From Nannocystis sp. (GTDB lineage Bacteria > Myxococcota_A > Polyangia > Nannocystales > Nannocystaceae), in NCBI RefSeq assembly GCF_016714285.1, contig NZ_JADJNN010000012.1, forward strand, positions 1 to 64,000: DNA of 64,000 bases, written 5' to 3'. Each line of letters opens with the position of its first letter. The stretch's first letter is position 1. This document shows positions 46,569 through 54,879 of the stretch, piece after piece. Below the pieces are notes generated by a model, which did no database searches, was not told the DNA's origin, and was given only the letters and a program-made list of their open reading frames with translations. Both the position numbers and the translations under genes were made by a program.

Positions 46569-47463
46569 GGTCGCGGGTGGGGCACTCGCCCTCGCCCTGG
46601 AAGTCGCCCAGCGTGCGCGCCTGGGCCTCAACGTAGTCGTGGGCGGTGACGATCGGGATGATCGCGCCGGAGAGGTTGTAGCCGAGCTCGGCGGGGAAGG
46701 CGACGGCGGCGGGGACCTGCTTGAGCTCGGCCAGCGTGGTCTCGCCGTCGCGATCGAGGTCGGCGTCGGCGATCCACTGCGCGCGGCGCTGCGTGATCTC
46801 GGCACCCTGCGTGAGGGTGGTGAAGAACCAGTGGTCGCCGTGCACGGTCGGCTTGACCTGGGCCGTGCCGCCCGAGGGCACCGCGAAGCCGAGGCCGCCG
46901 CTCGGCGGGGCGCAGTCGGAGAAGCGGGTACCGGCGGCCAGGCCCCAGCGGAAGCGGATCGTCGGCGCGGGCGTGCAGGTGACGGGCTCGCCGTGATCGC
47001 AGGATTCGCCGTCCGGCTTGCTGATCTCGCCCTCGAAGTAGACCGAGTAGCCGGCCTTCACCATGAGGTCGTGGTCAGCGGCAGCGGTGCCCTCGGCGGC
47101 CTTCGTGTCGGCGTCGGCGTCGGGCAGCGAGTAGGCGACCTCGTCCCAGCGCACCGCCGCGACCTCGCTGAACTCGGCGAGCACGAGGCCGCCTGCCTGC
47201 AGGTGGAGGAGGTCGACGACGCGGGCGCCGGGGACCGTGAGGATGTCGTTGCCGTTGTCGCTGCGCTCGGCCGTGAAGTCGCCGACGACCACCAGGAACT
47301 TGTCGTAGCGGACGCTCCAGCCGTCGACGACCTGCTCCTCGCCGCTGCCGGCCTGCAGGCCCTCGGGGATGGTGTCCTCGGCCTCGATGAAGACCTGCAC
47401 GCTGCCGATGCTGGTCTCGCAGGCGGCGAGGAGGATGAGCAGGGTGGCGATGGTGCTGCGCAT
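46561..47463 (-). CDS. EF-hand lipoprotein of the TonB operon
   Basis: 300 residues from ATG 47463. Lipobox Cys15 (LAAC). A complete 12-residue EF-hand loop is present at 235-246 (D235, D237, D239, G240, E246). Other potential metal ligands are DADADT, the HGDHWFF motif (208-214) and conserved Cys at 155, 163 and 184. It precedes exbB and follows a second lipoprotein and the TonB receptor, so it probably binds the substrate or a metal cofactor at the outer membrane. The family is reminiscent of myxobacterial lipoproteins found next to metal receptors but is not recognised by name. Confidence 0.75.
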   Translation of the reverse strand: MRSTIATLLILLAACETSIGSVQVFIEAEDTIPEGLQAGSGEEQVVDGWSVRYDKFLVVVGDFTAERSDNGNDILTVPGARVVDLLHLQAGGLVLAEFSEVAAVRWDEVAYSLPDADADTKAAEGTAAADHDLMVKAGYSVYFEGEISKPDGESCDHGEPVTCTPAPTIRFRWGLAAGTRFSDCAPPSGGLGFAVPSGGTAQVKPTVHGDHWFFTTLTQGAEITQRRAQWIADADLDRDGETTLAELKQVPAAVAFPAELGYNLSGAIIPIVTAHDYVEAQARTLGDFQGEGECPTRDPL

Positions 47464-47477
47464 GGGGCTTGTGGCTT

Positions 47478-48254
47478 TCAGTCGTGGGTCCAGCGGAAGC
47501 TGGGCGGCTGGGTGGTCATGGCGAAGGCGATCGCGGCGTGGGCGGGGTCGCCAGGGTTGATGCTATGCACGAGGCCGGACGCGGCGAGGGCGTCGAAGTC
47601 GACGCCAGTCAGCCATGCGCGGGGGTCGAGGCGCAGCTCGAGCCGGCTGCCCTCGTCCTGGAATTCGCTGTGGGCCCGCACACCGACCAGGGCCGGGCTG
47701 CCGCGCAGCGGCGGGACGACGTCGACGAGCGCGTCGAAGCTCAGCGACGCTCCGTCGCGCACGGCGGTGCCGGTGAGCCGGGCGGAGTGGCCGAGGGTGG
47801 CGAGGGCCTCGGGTCGCGACTGGGTGGTGAACCAGGAGATGCCGTAGTCGAGCATGGCCGAGCGCGGCTCGCCGGGGCGGGCGTGGAGCTCACCGATCTC
47901 CGCGACCGGGGCCAGCGCGTCGACGACGGCGACCTCGGTGAATTCGCCGAGGGCCACGTCGCACAGGTCGGGCGAGGCGGCCGCGGTGGCGCACAGGTAG
48001 ATCGGGCCGATAGCGACCTCGGCGCGGGTCAGCGTGACCTGCCAGTCGCCGACCGGGAAGGGCCCGGCGCCGGCGCCCACGGCCGCGAGCGGGTAGCTGA
48101 AGGGCTCGCCGCCGCTGCTGCCGCAGGCGAGCAGCAGCACGGCCGCGAGCAGGCATCTGCGCTTGCTGTCTCTCGGGCCAGGCTGCGATCGTTCGCGCAA
48201 TTTGAACCTGCCGCGATCGCTGTCTCTCAGGCCAGGTTGGGATCGTTCGCGCAT
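47478..48254 (-). CDS. Lipoprotein of the TonB operon
   Basis: 258 residues from ATG 48254; a TTG at 48200 would give a more normal 26-residue signal. The lipobox LLAC (C44 or C26) is preceded by a duplicated element RERSQPGLRDS/RERSQPGPRDS, encoded by a 35-bp repeat. The mature protein shares features with the next lipoprotein (FPVGDWQVTLTRAEVAIGPIYL, SWFTTQSRPEALATLGHSARLTG, RLELRLDPRAWLTGVDFDAL), suggesting the two form an outer-membrane binding pair for the receptor. No named family. Confidence 0.72.
   Translation of the reverse strand: MRERSQPGLRDSDRGRFKLRERSQPGPRDSKRRCLLAAVLLLACGSSGGEPFSYPLAAVGAGAGPFPVGDWQVTLTRAEVAIGPIYLCATAAASPDLCDVALGEFTEVAVVDALAPVAEIGELHARPGEPRSAMLDYGISWFTTQSRPEALATLGHSARLTGTAVRDGASLSFDALVDVVPPLRGSPALVGVRAHSEFQDEGSRLELRLDPRAWLTGVDFDALAASGLVHSINPGDPAHAAIAFAMTTQPPSFRWTHD
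48165..48253. repeat. 35-bp direct repeat in the lipoprotein signal
   Basis: Copies at 48165-48199 and 48219-48253 differ at three of 35 positions and encode RERSQPG twice. The core CTGTCTCTC..GGCCAGG looks like a decayed GGACAG palindrome. Confidence 0.75.
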
Positions 48255-48265
48255 ATCGGACCTGC

Positions 48266-51007
48266 TCAAAAGGACAGGGTGAGGGTACCGAGGACGCTGA
48301 GCGGCGGACCGGCGGCGAAGTGGCGCGCGGGCAGGCGCGAGGGCACGGGGGTGGTGCCCCAGTCGGACACGAAGGAGTAGACGCTGGCCGCGTAGCGGCG
48401 CGCGAGCAGGTTGTAGGCCTCGACGCCGAGCTCGATCCACGACCAACGCAGCGACGCGGAGGCGTCGAGCAGGTACAGGGGATCGGAGCTTTGGCCGTAG
48501 GGGAGCGGGCGCGCGGACAGGTAGTTGAAGCCGCCGCCGAGGCGCATGGCGAGCGGGTGAGCGCCGAGCTGCACGAGGTCCTTGCTGACGCCGAGGTCGA
48601 GGCGCACGACCACCGGCGGCACGTAGGGCAGCAGCTGGCCCGCGACGTAGGCGGGGTTCGGGTCCTCGACCGTGGCCGGCGGCGGGGCGGTGAGGATCGC
48701 GTGCACGTAGGTGACCGAGGTGGAGACTTGCAGCCACGGCCACGGGCGGGTCTGCAGGGCGGCGACCACGCCGCTGCGACGGGTCGGGCCGATCTTCTCG
48801 AGGCGGCCCTCCTCGGGGTCGAAGGCGAGGTCCTGGGCGAGGAAGGTGCCGTAGCCGGCGGCCGTGAGCTCGACGGGTCGGCGCCAGCGCGGGGCCAGGC
48901 GCACGCCGCCCTCGACGCTGTGCACCTTGGTGAAGGGGGCCCGCTCGCCCTCCTCGAGCTGACGCGCCTGCGGTGAGCGGTAGCCCTGGCCGTAGGCGAC
49001 GAAGGTCTTGAGCCACGGCAGCGGCGTGACCTCGAGGGCGACGCGCGGGCCCGCGGCGACGCCGGTGGCGGTGCGGCGGTAGCCGACCAGGTGCGAGGCG
49101 ACCTGGTAGGGGGCGATGAAGTTGCCGAGGTGATCGTCGATGTCGTAGTGCAGGACGTCGGCGCGGGCGCCCCCGCGCAGCTGCACGTACTTGCCGAATC
49201 GCAGCTCGAGGTCGGCGAAGAGGCCGACGTCGGTGGCGAGGATCTCGGCGTCGACGCGGTGGTCCCAGGTCTCGTTGCTGGGCGCCTGCAGCAGGTTCTG
49301 GGCCTGGCGGACGCGGTGGATGCGGGCGCTGCTGCCGAGCTCGAGGGTGGCCGCGAACCACCGCGCGGGCCGCCACCAGCCTGTCCGATGGGACAGGCGA
49401 AAGCCGCCGCCGAGGTCGCGGTTCTGCTGCTCGATCAGGTCGCCGCGGCCGACCCAGGCGGGCATGACCATGCTGCGCTGCAGGTAGCCGGTGAAGTTCT
49501 CGCGGCTGTGGAAATCGACCAGCGCCGCGTGGGCGGCGAACAGGGTGCGGCCGCCGGTCTCGCTGCGGTGCGTGAGCTCGAGCCCGAGTTGGCCGCGCGC
49601 GGCCGAGGCCGACTGGGCGCCGGCGCCGGGGTCGGGGTAGCGGTCGTAGAAGCCGACGCGGCCGGCCTCGACGTCGTCGTTGCGCAGCACGCCGGCCATG
49701 CCGGCGCGGGCGGCGTGGGCGGCGACCATCAGCTTGCCCGCCAGGCCGCCGGGGCCGGTGAAGGCGAACTGGCCGAGGCCGGTGCCGGACAGGGCGCCGC
49801 GGTTCATGCCGAAGCCGCTGCTGCGGCGGATCGCGGCGGCGGCGAAGGTCTCCTCGGACTGGCCGCGCGGGGCCCACATGGCGAGCTGGCGAAAGGTCCC
49901 GAAGGAGCCGCCGGTCGAGCGCAGGAGGAAGCCGCGCTGGGCCACGCCGAGGTCGAAGTCGATGCTCCCGGCGACCGCGAAGTCGCCCTGGTGCGGGTCG
50001 TACACGCCCTCGGTGACGCGGATCGATCGCACCACTTCGGGCAGGATGAAGTTGAGGTCGGCGTAGCCCTGGCCGTGCAGGTGCGAGATCTGGTTGATCG
50101 GTGCGCCGCCGACGGTGAACTCGATGTCCTGGCCGTGGGCCGCGTTGAAGCCGCGGAGGTAGATCTCGTGCGCGACCGCGTCGCCCTCGGGCCGCGAGAC
50201 GTACACGCCGGGCGCCCGCGTGAGCATGTCGCCGCTGCTCTGCTTCGGCGCGGCGTTCAGGACCTCGGGGCCGAGCACGAAGTCGCTGGCGGCCCGCGGC
50301 GGCGGCGGGCGCCGGCCGTGGGTGGAGACCTCGATCACGCCCTCGTCGCCCGGGGACGGGGCCGAGCCGGCTGAAGGGACAGGTTGCGTGGAGCTGTCTG
50401 AAGGGACAGGTGCGACGGGGGCCGGCGCGCTGGCCGTGGGGACAGGTGCGGATGTGCTGGCTGAAGGGACAGGTTGCGTGGGGCTGTCTGAAGGGGCAGG
50501 TGCGACGGGGGCCGGCGAGCTGGCCGCGGGGACAGGTGCGGATGGGCTGGCTGAAGGGACAGGTCGGGTGGGAGCTGGCGAGCTGGCCGCGGGGACAGGT
50601 GACGCGGGGATGTCTGAAGGGACAGGTGCGGGAGGAGCCGGCTCGGCGAGCGGCGGCGGGAACACGAAGGGGACGCGGATCCGGGCCGCGACGGGGGCGC
50701 CGCCCTGGGTCGCGGGGGTGAAGCGCCACTGGCGGACCGCGGCGATCGCCGCGGCGTCGAAGGCCGGGCCGGCGCTGCTGGCCACCGTCACCTCGCCGAC
50801 GCCGCCGTCGACGCCGACGGTGACCAGCAGCTCGACGCGCTGCGGGCTGCTGCTGGCCGCGGCGAGCGGGTAGGCGGCCTCCACTTGCTGCACCGGGCGC
50901 GGCGCCTGCACGGCCGGGGCCGCGGCGGCGCTGCGGGCCGTGAGGGCGGCGAGGAGCAGGGCGGCGCCGCAGCGGACGCGGCGCGCCGGTGTCAGGGCCG
51001 GGGGCAT
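48266..51007 (-). CDS. TonB-dependent receptor with fused N-terminal TonB C-domain
   Basis: 913 residues from ATG 51007. After the signal peptide (to about 29) comes a TonB C-terminal-type domain (33-112: VEAAYPLA, ELLVTVGVDGGVGEVTVAS, IAAVRQWRFTPATQGGAPV), a Pro/Ala/Ser linker (113-225) made of repeated VPSDSPTQPVPSA units, then the plug (VIEVSTHG..., PGVYVSRPEG, YLRGFNAAHGQDIEF) and a 22-strand-type barrel ending LGTLTLSF. The linker is encoded by two 90-bp repeats plus part of a third, built on GGGACAGGT. A perfect 7-bp hairpin also sits inside the barrel (RLSHRTGW). First gene of the receptor-lipoprotein-ExbB-ExbD-TonB operon; the substrate is not predictable. Confidence 0.88.
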   Translation of the reverse strand: MPPALTPARRVRCGAALLLAALTARSAAAAPAVQAPRPVQQVEAAYPLAAASSSPQRVELLVTVGVDGGVGEVTVASSAGPAFDAAAIAAVRQWRFTPATQGGAPVAARIRVPFVFPPPLAEPAPPAPVPSDIPASPVPAASSPAPTRPVPSASPSAPVPAASSPAPVAPAPSDSPTQPVPSASTSAPVPTASAPAPVAPVPSDSSTQPVPSAGSAPSPGDEGVIEVSTHGRRPPPPRAASDFVLGPEVLNAAPKQSSGDMLTRAPGVYVSRPEGDAVAHEIYLRGFNAAHGQDIEFTVGGAPINQISHLHGQGYADLNFILPEVVRSIRVTEGVYDPHQGDFAVAGSIDFDLGVAQRGFLLRSTGGSFGTFRQLAMWAPRGQSEETFAAAAIRRSSGFGMNRGALSGTGLGQFAFTGPGGLAGKLMVAAHAARAGMAGVLRNDDVEAGRVGFYDRYPDPGAGAQSASAARGQLGLELTHRSETGGRTLFAAHAALVDFHSRENFTGYLQRSMVMPAWVGRGDLIEQQNRDLGGGFRLSHRTGWWRPARWFAATLELGSSARIHRVRQAQNLLQAPSNETWDHRVDAEILATDVGLFADLELRFGKYVQLRGGARADVLHYDIDDHLGNFIAPYQVASHLVGYRRTATGVAAGPRVALEVTPLPWLKTFVAYGQGYRSPQARQLEEGERAPFTKVHSVEGGVRLAPRWRRPVELTAAGYGTFLAQDLAFDPEEGRLEKIGPTRRSGVVAALQTRPWPWLQVSTSVTYVHAILTAPPPATVEDPNPAYVAGQLLPYVPPVVVRLDLGVSKDLVQLGAHPLAMRLGGGFNYLSARPLPYGQSSDPLYLLDASASLRWSWIELGVEAYNLLARRYAASVYSFVSDWGTTPVPSRLPARHFAAGPPLSVLGTLTLSF
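49380..49397. repeat. Perfect GGACAG hairpin in the receptor barrel
   Basis: CCTGTCC-GATG-GGACAGG, 7-bp stem, encoding LSHRTG in a predicted barrel strand or loop. An insertion here would have to be tolerated by the barrel. Confidence 0.8.
50371..50632. repeat. 90-bp tandem repeats with nine GGGACAGGT sites
   Basis: Units 50371-50460 and 50461-50550 are nearly identical, and a rearranged third runs to 50632. Each 90-bp unit carries three GGGACAGGT (one GGGGCAGGT) and encodes 30 residues of Pro/Ala/Ser linker. Confidence 0.85.
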
Positions 51008-51081
51008 GGGCGATCCTCGTCGTAGGCGGAAAGCCCGGGGGCGTCAAGCGCAGCAGCGTCGCTGTTGCCACGAGATGTTTG

Positions 51082-51134
51082 TTGCAGTCTTATTGCAAGA
51101 GACAGCGAGATTGATTGCAGCCGCATTGCAAGAG
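51082..51134. promoter_or_regulatory. Phased TTGCA box array upstream of the receptor
   Basis: TTGCA occurs at 51082, 51093, 51115 and 51126, that is, at exact multiples of 11 bp. Two 20-bp units (TTGCAGTCTTATTGCAAGAG and TTGCAGCCGCATTGCAAGAG) are 33 bp apart. The patch is AT-rich against the surrounding DNA and lies 75-127 bp upstream of the receptor ATG. A likely operator for the TonB operon. Confidence 0.5.
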
Positions 51135-51255
51135 CACTCGCGGGCGGGCGTCGATCGCGGCGCACGAGCGGCGGCGCGTGGCTTCACTGGGCCGCTCGTG
51201 GGCCGGCGCGGGGGTCATCGGCGCGGCGCTGCTGCAATCCGCGACGTGCGTTCGC

Positions 51256-52809
51256 TCAGCGCGGCGTGACGTCGAGGGAGATGCCGTCGCGGCGGGGGTC
51301 GCCGGCGCCCGCGAGGCGGCCGTCCGGGGCGCGCGTCACGGTGTGGCAGCCGCCGAAGTACATGTTGCGGCCCTCCCACGCGATGACGCGCTCGAACAGG
51401 GCTGCGAGCCCGGCCGGCGCGGCGTCGGGGAAGCCGCCCTCGAGGTTGAGCTGGCCGGCGTCGGCGTGCATGCGCGGGGCGGCGACGGCCTCGGCGATCG
51501 GCATGGCGAAGTCGACGAGGTTGCTGATCACCTGGAGGATGGCGCTGCGGATCCGCTTCGAGCCGCCGCTGCCGGTGACGGCGAACCAGCCGTCGTCGCG
51601 GGCGATCGCGGTGGGGGCCATCATCGAGGAGAGCCGGACGTCCTGCGGCCAGGCGTGCGGGCCGGCGGGGTTCACGTCGTCCTCGCCGAGCATGTTGTTG
51701 AGCATCACGCCGGTGCCGGGGATCAGCGAGCCGCAGCCCTCGCCGTTGGACAGGGTGACCGCGGCGGCGTTGCCCTCGCGGTCGATCACGCTGATGTGGG
51801 TGGTGCCGCGGTGGGCCGTGCGGGCCGCGGCGAGCTCGCGCAGGAGCGACGCGCCGTGCTCACCGAGCACCGCCTCGCTGAGCAGGGCGTCGAGGTTGCT
51901 GTGGGCGGCGCGGGCGTCGACGGTGCGGGCGAGCACGCGGGCGAGCAGGGCCAGGTGCTCGCCTGACCCGAAGGACAGGTCGTGCATGGGCACGCGGGCG
52001 AGCAGGCCGAGGCCGAAGGCGATCAACGTGCCGCCGGCGGAGGGCGGCGGGTTGGTGATGAGGGTGGCGTCGCGGTAGCGCAGGGTCAGCGGCTCGCGGA
52101 CGCGGACGCGGTAGCTGGCGAGGTCATCGCGGGTGATGTGGCCGCCGCGGGCGCGGCACTGCTCGACGATCGCGGCCGCGACCTCGCCCTCGTAGAACAG
52201 GCGCTCGCCGTCGCGGCCGAGCTGCTCGAACAGGTCGCCGAGCTCGGGGTTTCGCATGTGGTCGCCGCAGTTGCGCGAGCCGCCGTCGGGGTTGCCGAAC
52301 AGCGCGCGGGCGTCGGGCTCGCCGAGGTAGATCGGCGCGACCAGGGTCATGAGATAGGCCTGGAAGGGCGTGACGGCGACGCCCTCGTGGGCCGCGCGGA
52401 CGGCCGGCGCGAGGACCTGCGGCATCGCCAGGCGCCCGAGCGCGGCGTGCACGGCGAACAGGCCGCGCACGAGCCCGGGGGTGGCGGCGGTGCCGATGCC
52501 GATCTGAAACTCCTGCTGGGTGGTGCCCCAGTCGGTGACGATCGGGTGGGCGCTGGACTCGGCCTCGGGTCGACGCACGCGCGGGGTGTGGACGAAGAAG
52601 TCGAACACGCGGGCGGGCCCGTCCGCCGGGCGCGCGAGCAGGAAACCACCGCCGCCGGGCGAGGCGAGCACCGACTCGGCGACGCAGGCGGCGGCGACGG
52701 CCGCGAGCGCGGCGTCGAAGGCGTTGCCGCCGGCGCGCAGGACACAGGCGGCGGCCTCGGCGGTGACGGGGTGGCCGGCGGCGACGCAGCCGTGGATGTC
52801 AGGGGTCAT
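51256..52809 (-). CDS. ggt: Gamma-glutamyltransferase family protein
   Basis: 517 residues from ATG 52809 with AGGAGAG nine bases upstream. The Ntn-hydrolase signature RGTTHISVIDREGNAAAVTLS places the nucleophile and self-cleavage Thr at residue 336; GEGCGSLIPGTGVMLNNML and the C-terminal GSGGSKRIRSAILQV are the family's other conserved blocks. No signal peptide is seen, unlike periplasmic GGT, so it may act in the cytoplasm or be exported by another route. A GGACAG element (51962-51979) lies in frame (HDLSFGSGEH). It hydrolyses or transfers gamma-glutamyl groups, for example of glutathione. Confidence 0.88.
   Translation of the reverse strand: MTPDIHGCVAAGHPVTAEAAACVLRAGGNAFDAALAAVAAACVAESVLASPGGGGFLLARPADGPARVFDFFVHTPRVRRPEAESSAHPIVTDWGTTQQEFQIGIGTAATPGLVRGLFAVHAALGRLAMPQVLAPAVRAAHEGVAVTPFQAYLMTLVAPIYLGEPDARALFGNPDGGSRNCGDHMRNPELGDLFEQLGRDGERLFYEGEVAAAIVEQCRARGGHITRDDLASYRVRVREPLTLRYRDATLITNPPPSAGGTLIAFGLGLLARVPMHDLSFGSGEHLALLARVLARTVDARAAHSNLDALLSEAVLGEHGASLLRELAAARTAHRGTTHISVIDREGNAAAVTLSNGEGCGSLIPGTGVMLNNMLGEDDVNPAGPHAWPQDVRLSSMMAPTAIARDDGWFAVTGSGGSKRIRSAILQVISNLVDFAMPIAEAVAAPRMHADAGQLNLEGGFPDAAPAGLAALFERVIAWEGRNMYFGGCHTVTRAPDGRLAGAGDPRRDGISLDVTPR
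51962..51979. repeat. GGACAG-family element in the GGT gene
   Basis: CCTGACCCGAAGGACAGG, one mismatch in the stem, in frame before the SGEHL segment. Confidence 0.55.
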
Positions 52810-52958
52810 GACGAGCACTCTCCTGGAGGCTTTGGCGCGAGCCGACATTGCCTGCCTTGCTGCGCGTCCTGATGGTCATCCAAGCTGCGCCACGGCTCGC
52901 GGCTTATACCGCGGTGGCGGCGGGGTAGCCAGGGCTTGGCGGGTCTGCGGGCGGTCGC

Positions 52959-52964
52959 TATCCT
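52959..52964 (+). promoter_or_regulatory. TATCCT -10 box of the MTA phosphorylase gene
   Basis: TATCCT followed by ten bases before ATG 52975. Confidence 0.4.
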
Positions 52965-52974
52965 CGCGGCCGCA

Positions 52975-53892
52975 ATGACGGAGCGACACACCCATCCTGC
53001 GTCGCCGGAGGCTCGCGCTGAGCTCGTGCTCGGCGTGGTCGGCGGCTCGGGGCTGTACGAGATCGACGGGCTGCAGGCGGCGCGGCAGGTGGAGGTGGAG
53101 ACGCCCTTTGGTCGGCCGTCGGACGCGTACACGCTGGGCGAGCTGGCGCGCGAGGGGGCGCCGCCGCTGCGCGCGGTGTTCCTGCCGCGGCACGGTCGCG
53201 GGCACGTGCTCACGCCGTCGGAGATCAACTACCGGGCCAACATCCACGGGTTCAAGCAGCTCGGCGTGACCCACCTGCTGAGCGTGTCGGCGGTCGGATC
53301 GTTGCGTGAGCACATCGCCCCGGGGCACGTGGTGGCGCCCGATCAGTTCATTGATCGCAGCACGCAGCGGATCGCCACCTTCTTCGGGAACGGTGTGGTA
53401 GCACACGTGCAGATGGGTGACCCGGTGGACGCGCAGCTGCGTGCGCGGGTGGTCGCGGCGGCCCGGGCCGAGGGGGCCACGGTGCACGACGGTGGGACCT
53501 GCGTCGTGATGGAGGGGCCGGCCTTCAGCACGCGCGCCGAGTCGGAGCTGTATCGCAGCTGGGGCGCCAGCGTGATCGGCATGACGGCGCTGCCGGAGGC
53601 GAAGCTGGCCCGCGAGGCGGAGATCGCCTACGCGATGCTGGCGCTCAGCACCGATTACGACTGCTGGCATGTCAGTGAGGCGGAGGTATCGGTGGCCGAC
53701 GTGATCGCGGTGCTGCACCGCAACGTCGCGCTGTCGCGGCGGATCATCCGGGCCCTCGCGCTGGCGCTGCCGGCCCGCTGCGCCGAGCTGCCGTATCCGC
53801 GGGCGCTCGCGCATGCCATCATCACCGCGCCCGAACGGGTGCCCGCGGCCACGCGGGCCCGCCTCGACCTGATCCTCGGTCATTACCTCTGA
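52975..53892 (+). CDS. mtnP: 5'-methylthioadenosine phosphorylase
   Basis: 305 residues. PNP_UDP_1 fold with GGSGLYE (phosphate loop), PRHGRGH, NYRANI, MEGPAFSTRAES (substrate) and ALSTDYDCWH with the Asp that marks MTA rather than guanosine specificity. It splits methylthioadenosine, a by-product of polyamine and homoserine-lactone synthesis, into adenine and methylthioribose 1-phosphate. It is followed after 27 bp by a PfkB kinase. ATG 52975 was chosen over an upstream ATG because the family begins close to GVVGGSGLY. Confidence 0.88.
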   Translation: MTERHTHPASPEARAELVLGVVGGSGLYEIDGLQAARQVEVETPFGRPSDAYTLGELAREGAPPLRAVFLPRHGRGHVLTPSEINYRANIHGFKQLGVTHLLSVSAVGSLREHIAPGHVVAPDQFIDRSTQRIATFFGNGVVAHVQMGDPVDAQLRARVVAAARAEGATVHDGGTCVVMEGPAFSTRAESELYRSWGASVIGMTALPEAKLAREAEIAYAMLALSTDYDCWHVSEAEVSVADVIAVLHRNVALSRRIIRALALALPARCAELPYPRALAHAIITAPERVPAATRARLDLILGHYL

Positions 53893-53919
53893 ACCGCCTA
53901 GCCCCCCAGCCTCGCTCGC

Positions 53920-54864
53920 ATGCACAGCTCCAATCCCCACCTGCTCGTCGTCGGTAGCGTCGCCATCGACTGGATCATCACCCCCCACGCCGAGCGCGAG
54001 GAGAGCGTCGGCGGGTCCGCGACCTTCTTCGCGATGGCGGCCTCGTACCTGTCGCGCGTGCGCCTGGTCGGGGTGGTCGGCGGGGACTTCCCGCAGGCGG
54101 CGATCGGCGATCTGCGCGATCGCGGGGTCGACCTCACCGGCCTCGAGGTGATCGCCGACGGCAAGACCTTCCGCTGGAAGGGCCGCTATCACGACAACAT
54201 GAACGATCGCACGACGCTGGCGACCGACCTCAACGTGTTCGAGAGCTTCACGCCGAAGCTGCCGCCGGAGTTTCGCGGCAGCGACTTCCTGTTCCTGGCC
54301 AACATCCAGCCGAAGCTGCAGGAGCAGGTGTTCACGCAGATGCAGCGGCCGCGCCTGGTCGGGCTCGACACCATGAACCTGTGGATCTCGATCGCCAACG
54401 AGGAGCTGCGCTCGGTGCTGCGTCACGTCGACGTGCTGACGCTCAACGACGAGGAGGCGCGCCAGCTGAGCGGCGAGCACAACCTGGTCAAGGCGGCGCG
54501 CGGGGTCCAGCGGCTCGGGCCGAAGAACCTGGTGATCAAGCGCGGCGAGAGCGGGGCGCTGCTGTTCGACCATGAGGGGCACGTGTTCGCCGCGCCGGCG
54601 CTGCCGCTCGAGGAGGTCATCGATCCGACGGGCGCGGGCGACAGCTTCGCGGGCGGCTTCATGGGCTACCTGGCGCGCCCGGGCGTCGAGCCCACGGGGG
54701 CCAGCCTGCGCACGGCGATGATCTACGGGTCGGTGATGGCGAGCTTCTGCGTCGAGGGCTTCTCCTACGACCGCCTGCGCCAGCTCGACACCGCGAGCAT
54801 CCAGCACCGCTTCGAGGCGTTCTCGTCGCTGACGAACTTCGCGCGGGCCAACCTGTTGGATTGA
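53920..54864 (+). CDS. PfkB-family sugar/nucleoside kinase
   Basis: 314 residues. PfkB signatures: GSVAIDWI at the start, GGSATFFAMAASYLS, the anion-hole motif DPTGAGDSFAGGF with catalytic D241, and the lid region RTTLATDLNVFE. Directly downstream of mtnP, it most plausibly phosphorylates adenosine or a ribose-type sugar from the same salvage route. Substrate is not readable from sequence. TAGCCC lies upstream but the short gap argues for an operon with mtnP. Confidence 0.82.
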   Translation: MHSSNPHLLVVGSVAIDWIITPHAEREESVGGSATFFAMAASYLSRVRLVGVVGGDFPQAAIGDLRDRGVDLTGLEVIADGKTFRWKGRYHDNMNDRTTLATDLNVFESFTPKLPPEFRGSDFLFLANIQPKLQEQVFTQMQRPRLVGLDTMNLWISIANEELRSVLRHVDVLTLNDEEARQLSGEHNLVKAARGVQRLGPKNLVIKRGESGALLFDHEGHVFAAPALPLEEVIDPTGAGDSFAGGFMGYLARPGVEPTGASLRTAMIYGSVMASFCVEGFSYDRLRQLDTASIQHRFEAFSSLTNFARANLLD

Positions 54865-54879
54865 GGGCTCGCTCGGGGC

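Noticed and set aside
47478..51071. A 1197-codon minus-strand frame spanning the receptor and a lipoprotein
   Set aside because: Only its 3' part (47478-48254) is a real gene with a signal peptide; the upstream part runs in another frame through the receptor and is Arg/Pro-rich noise.
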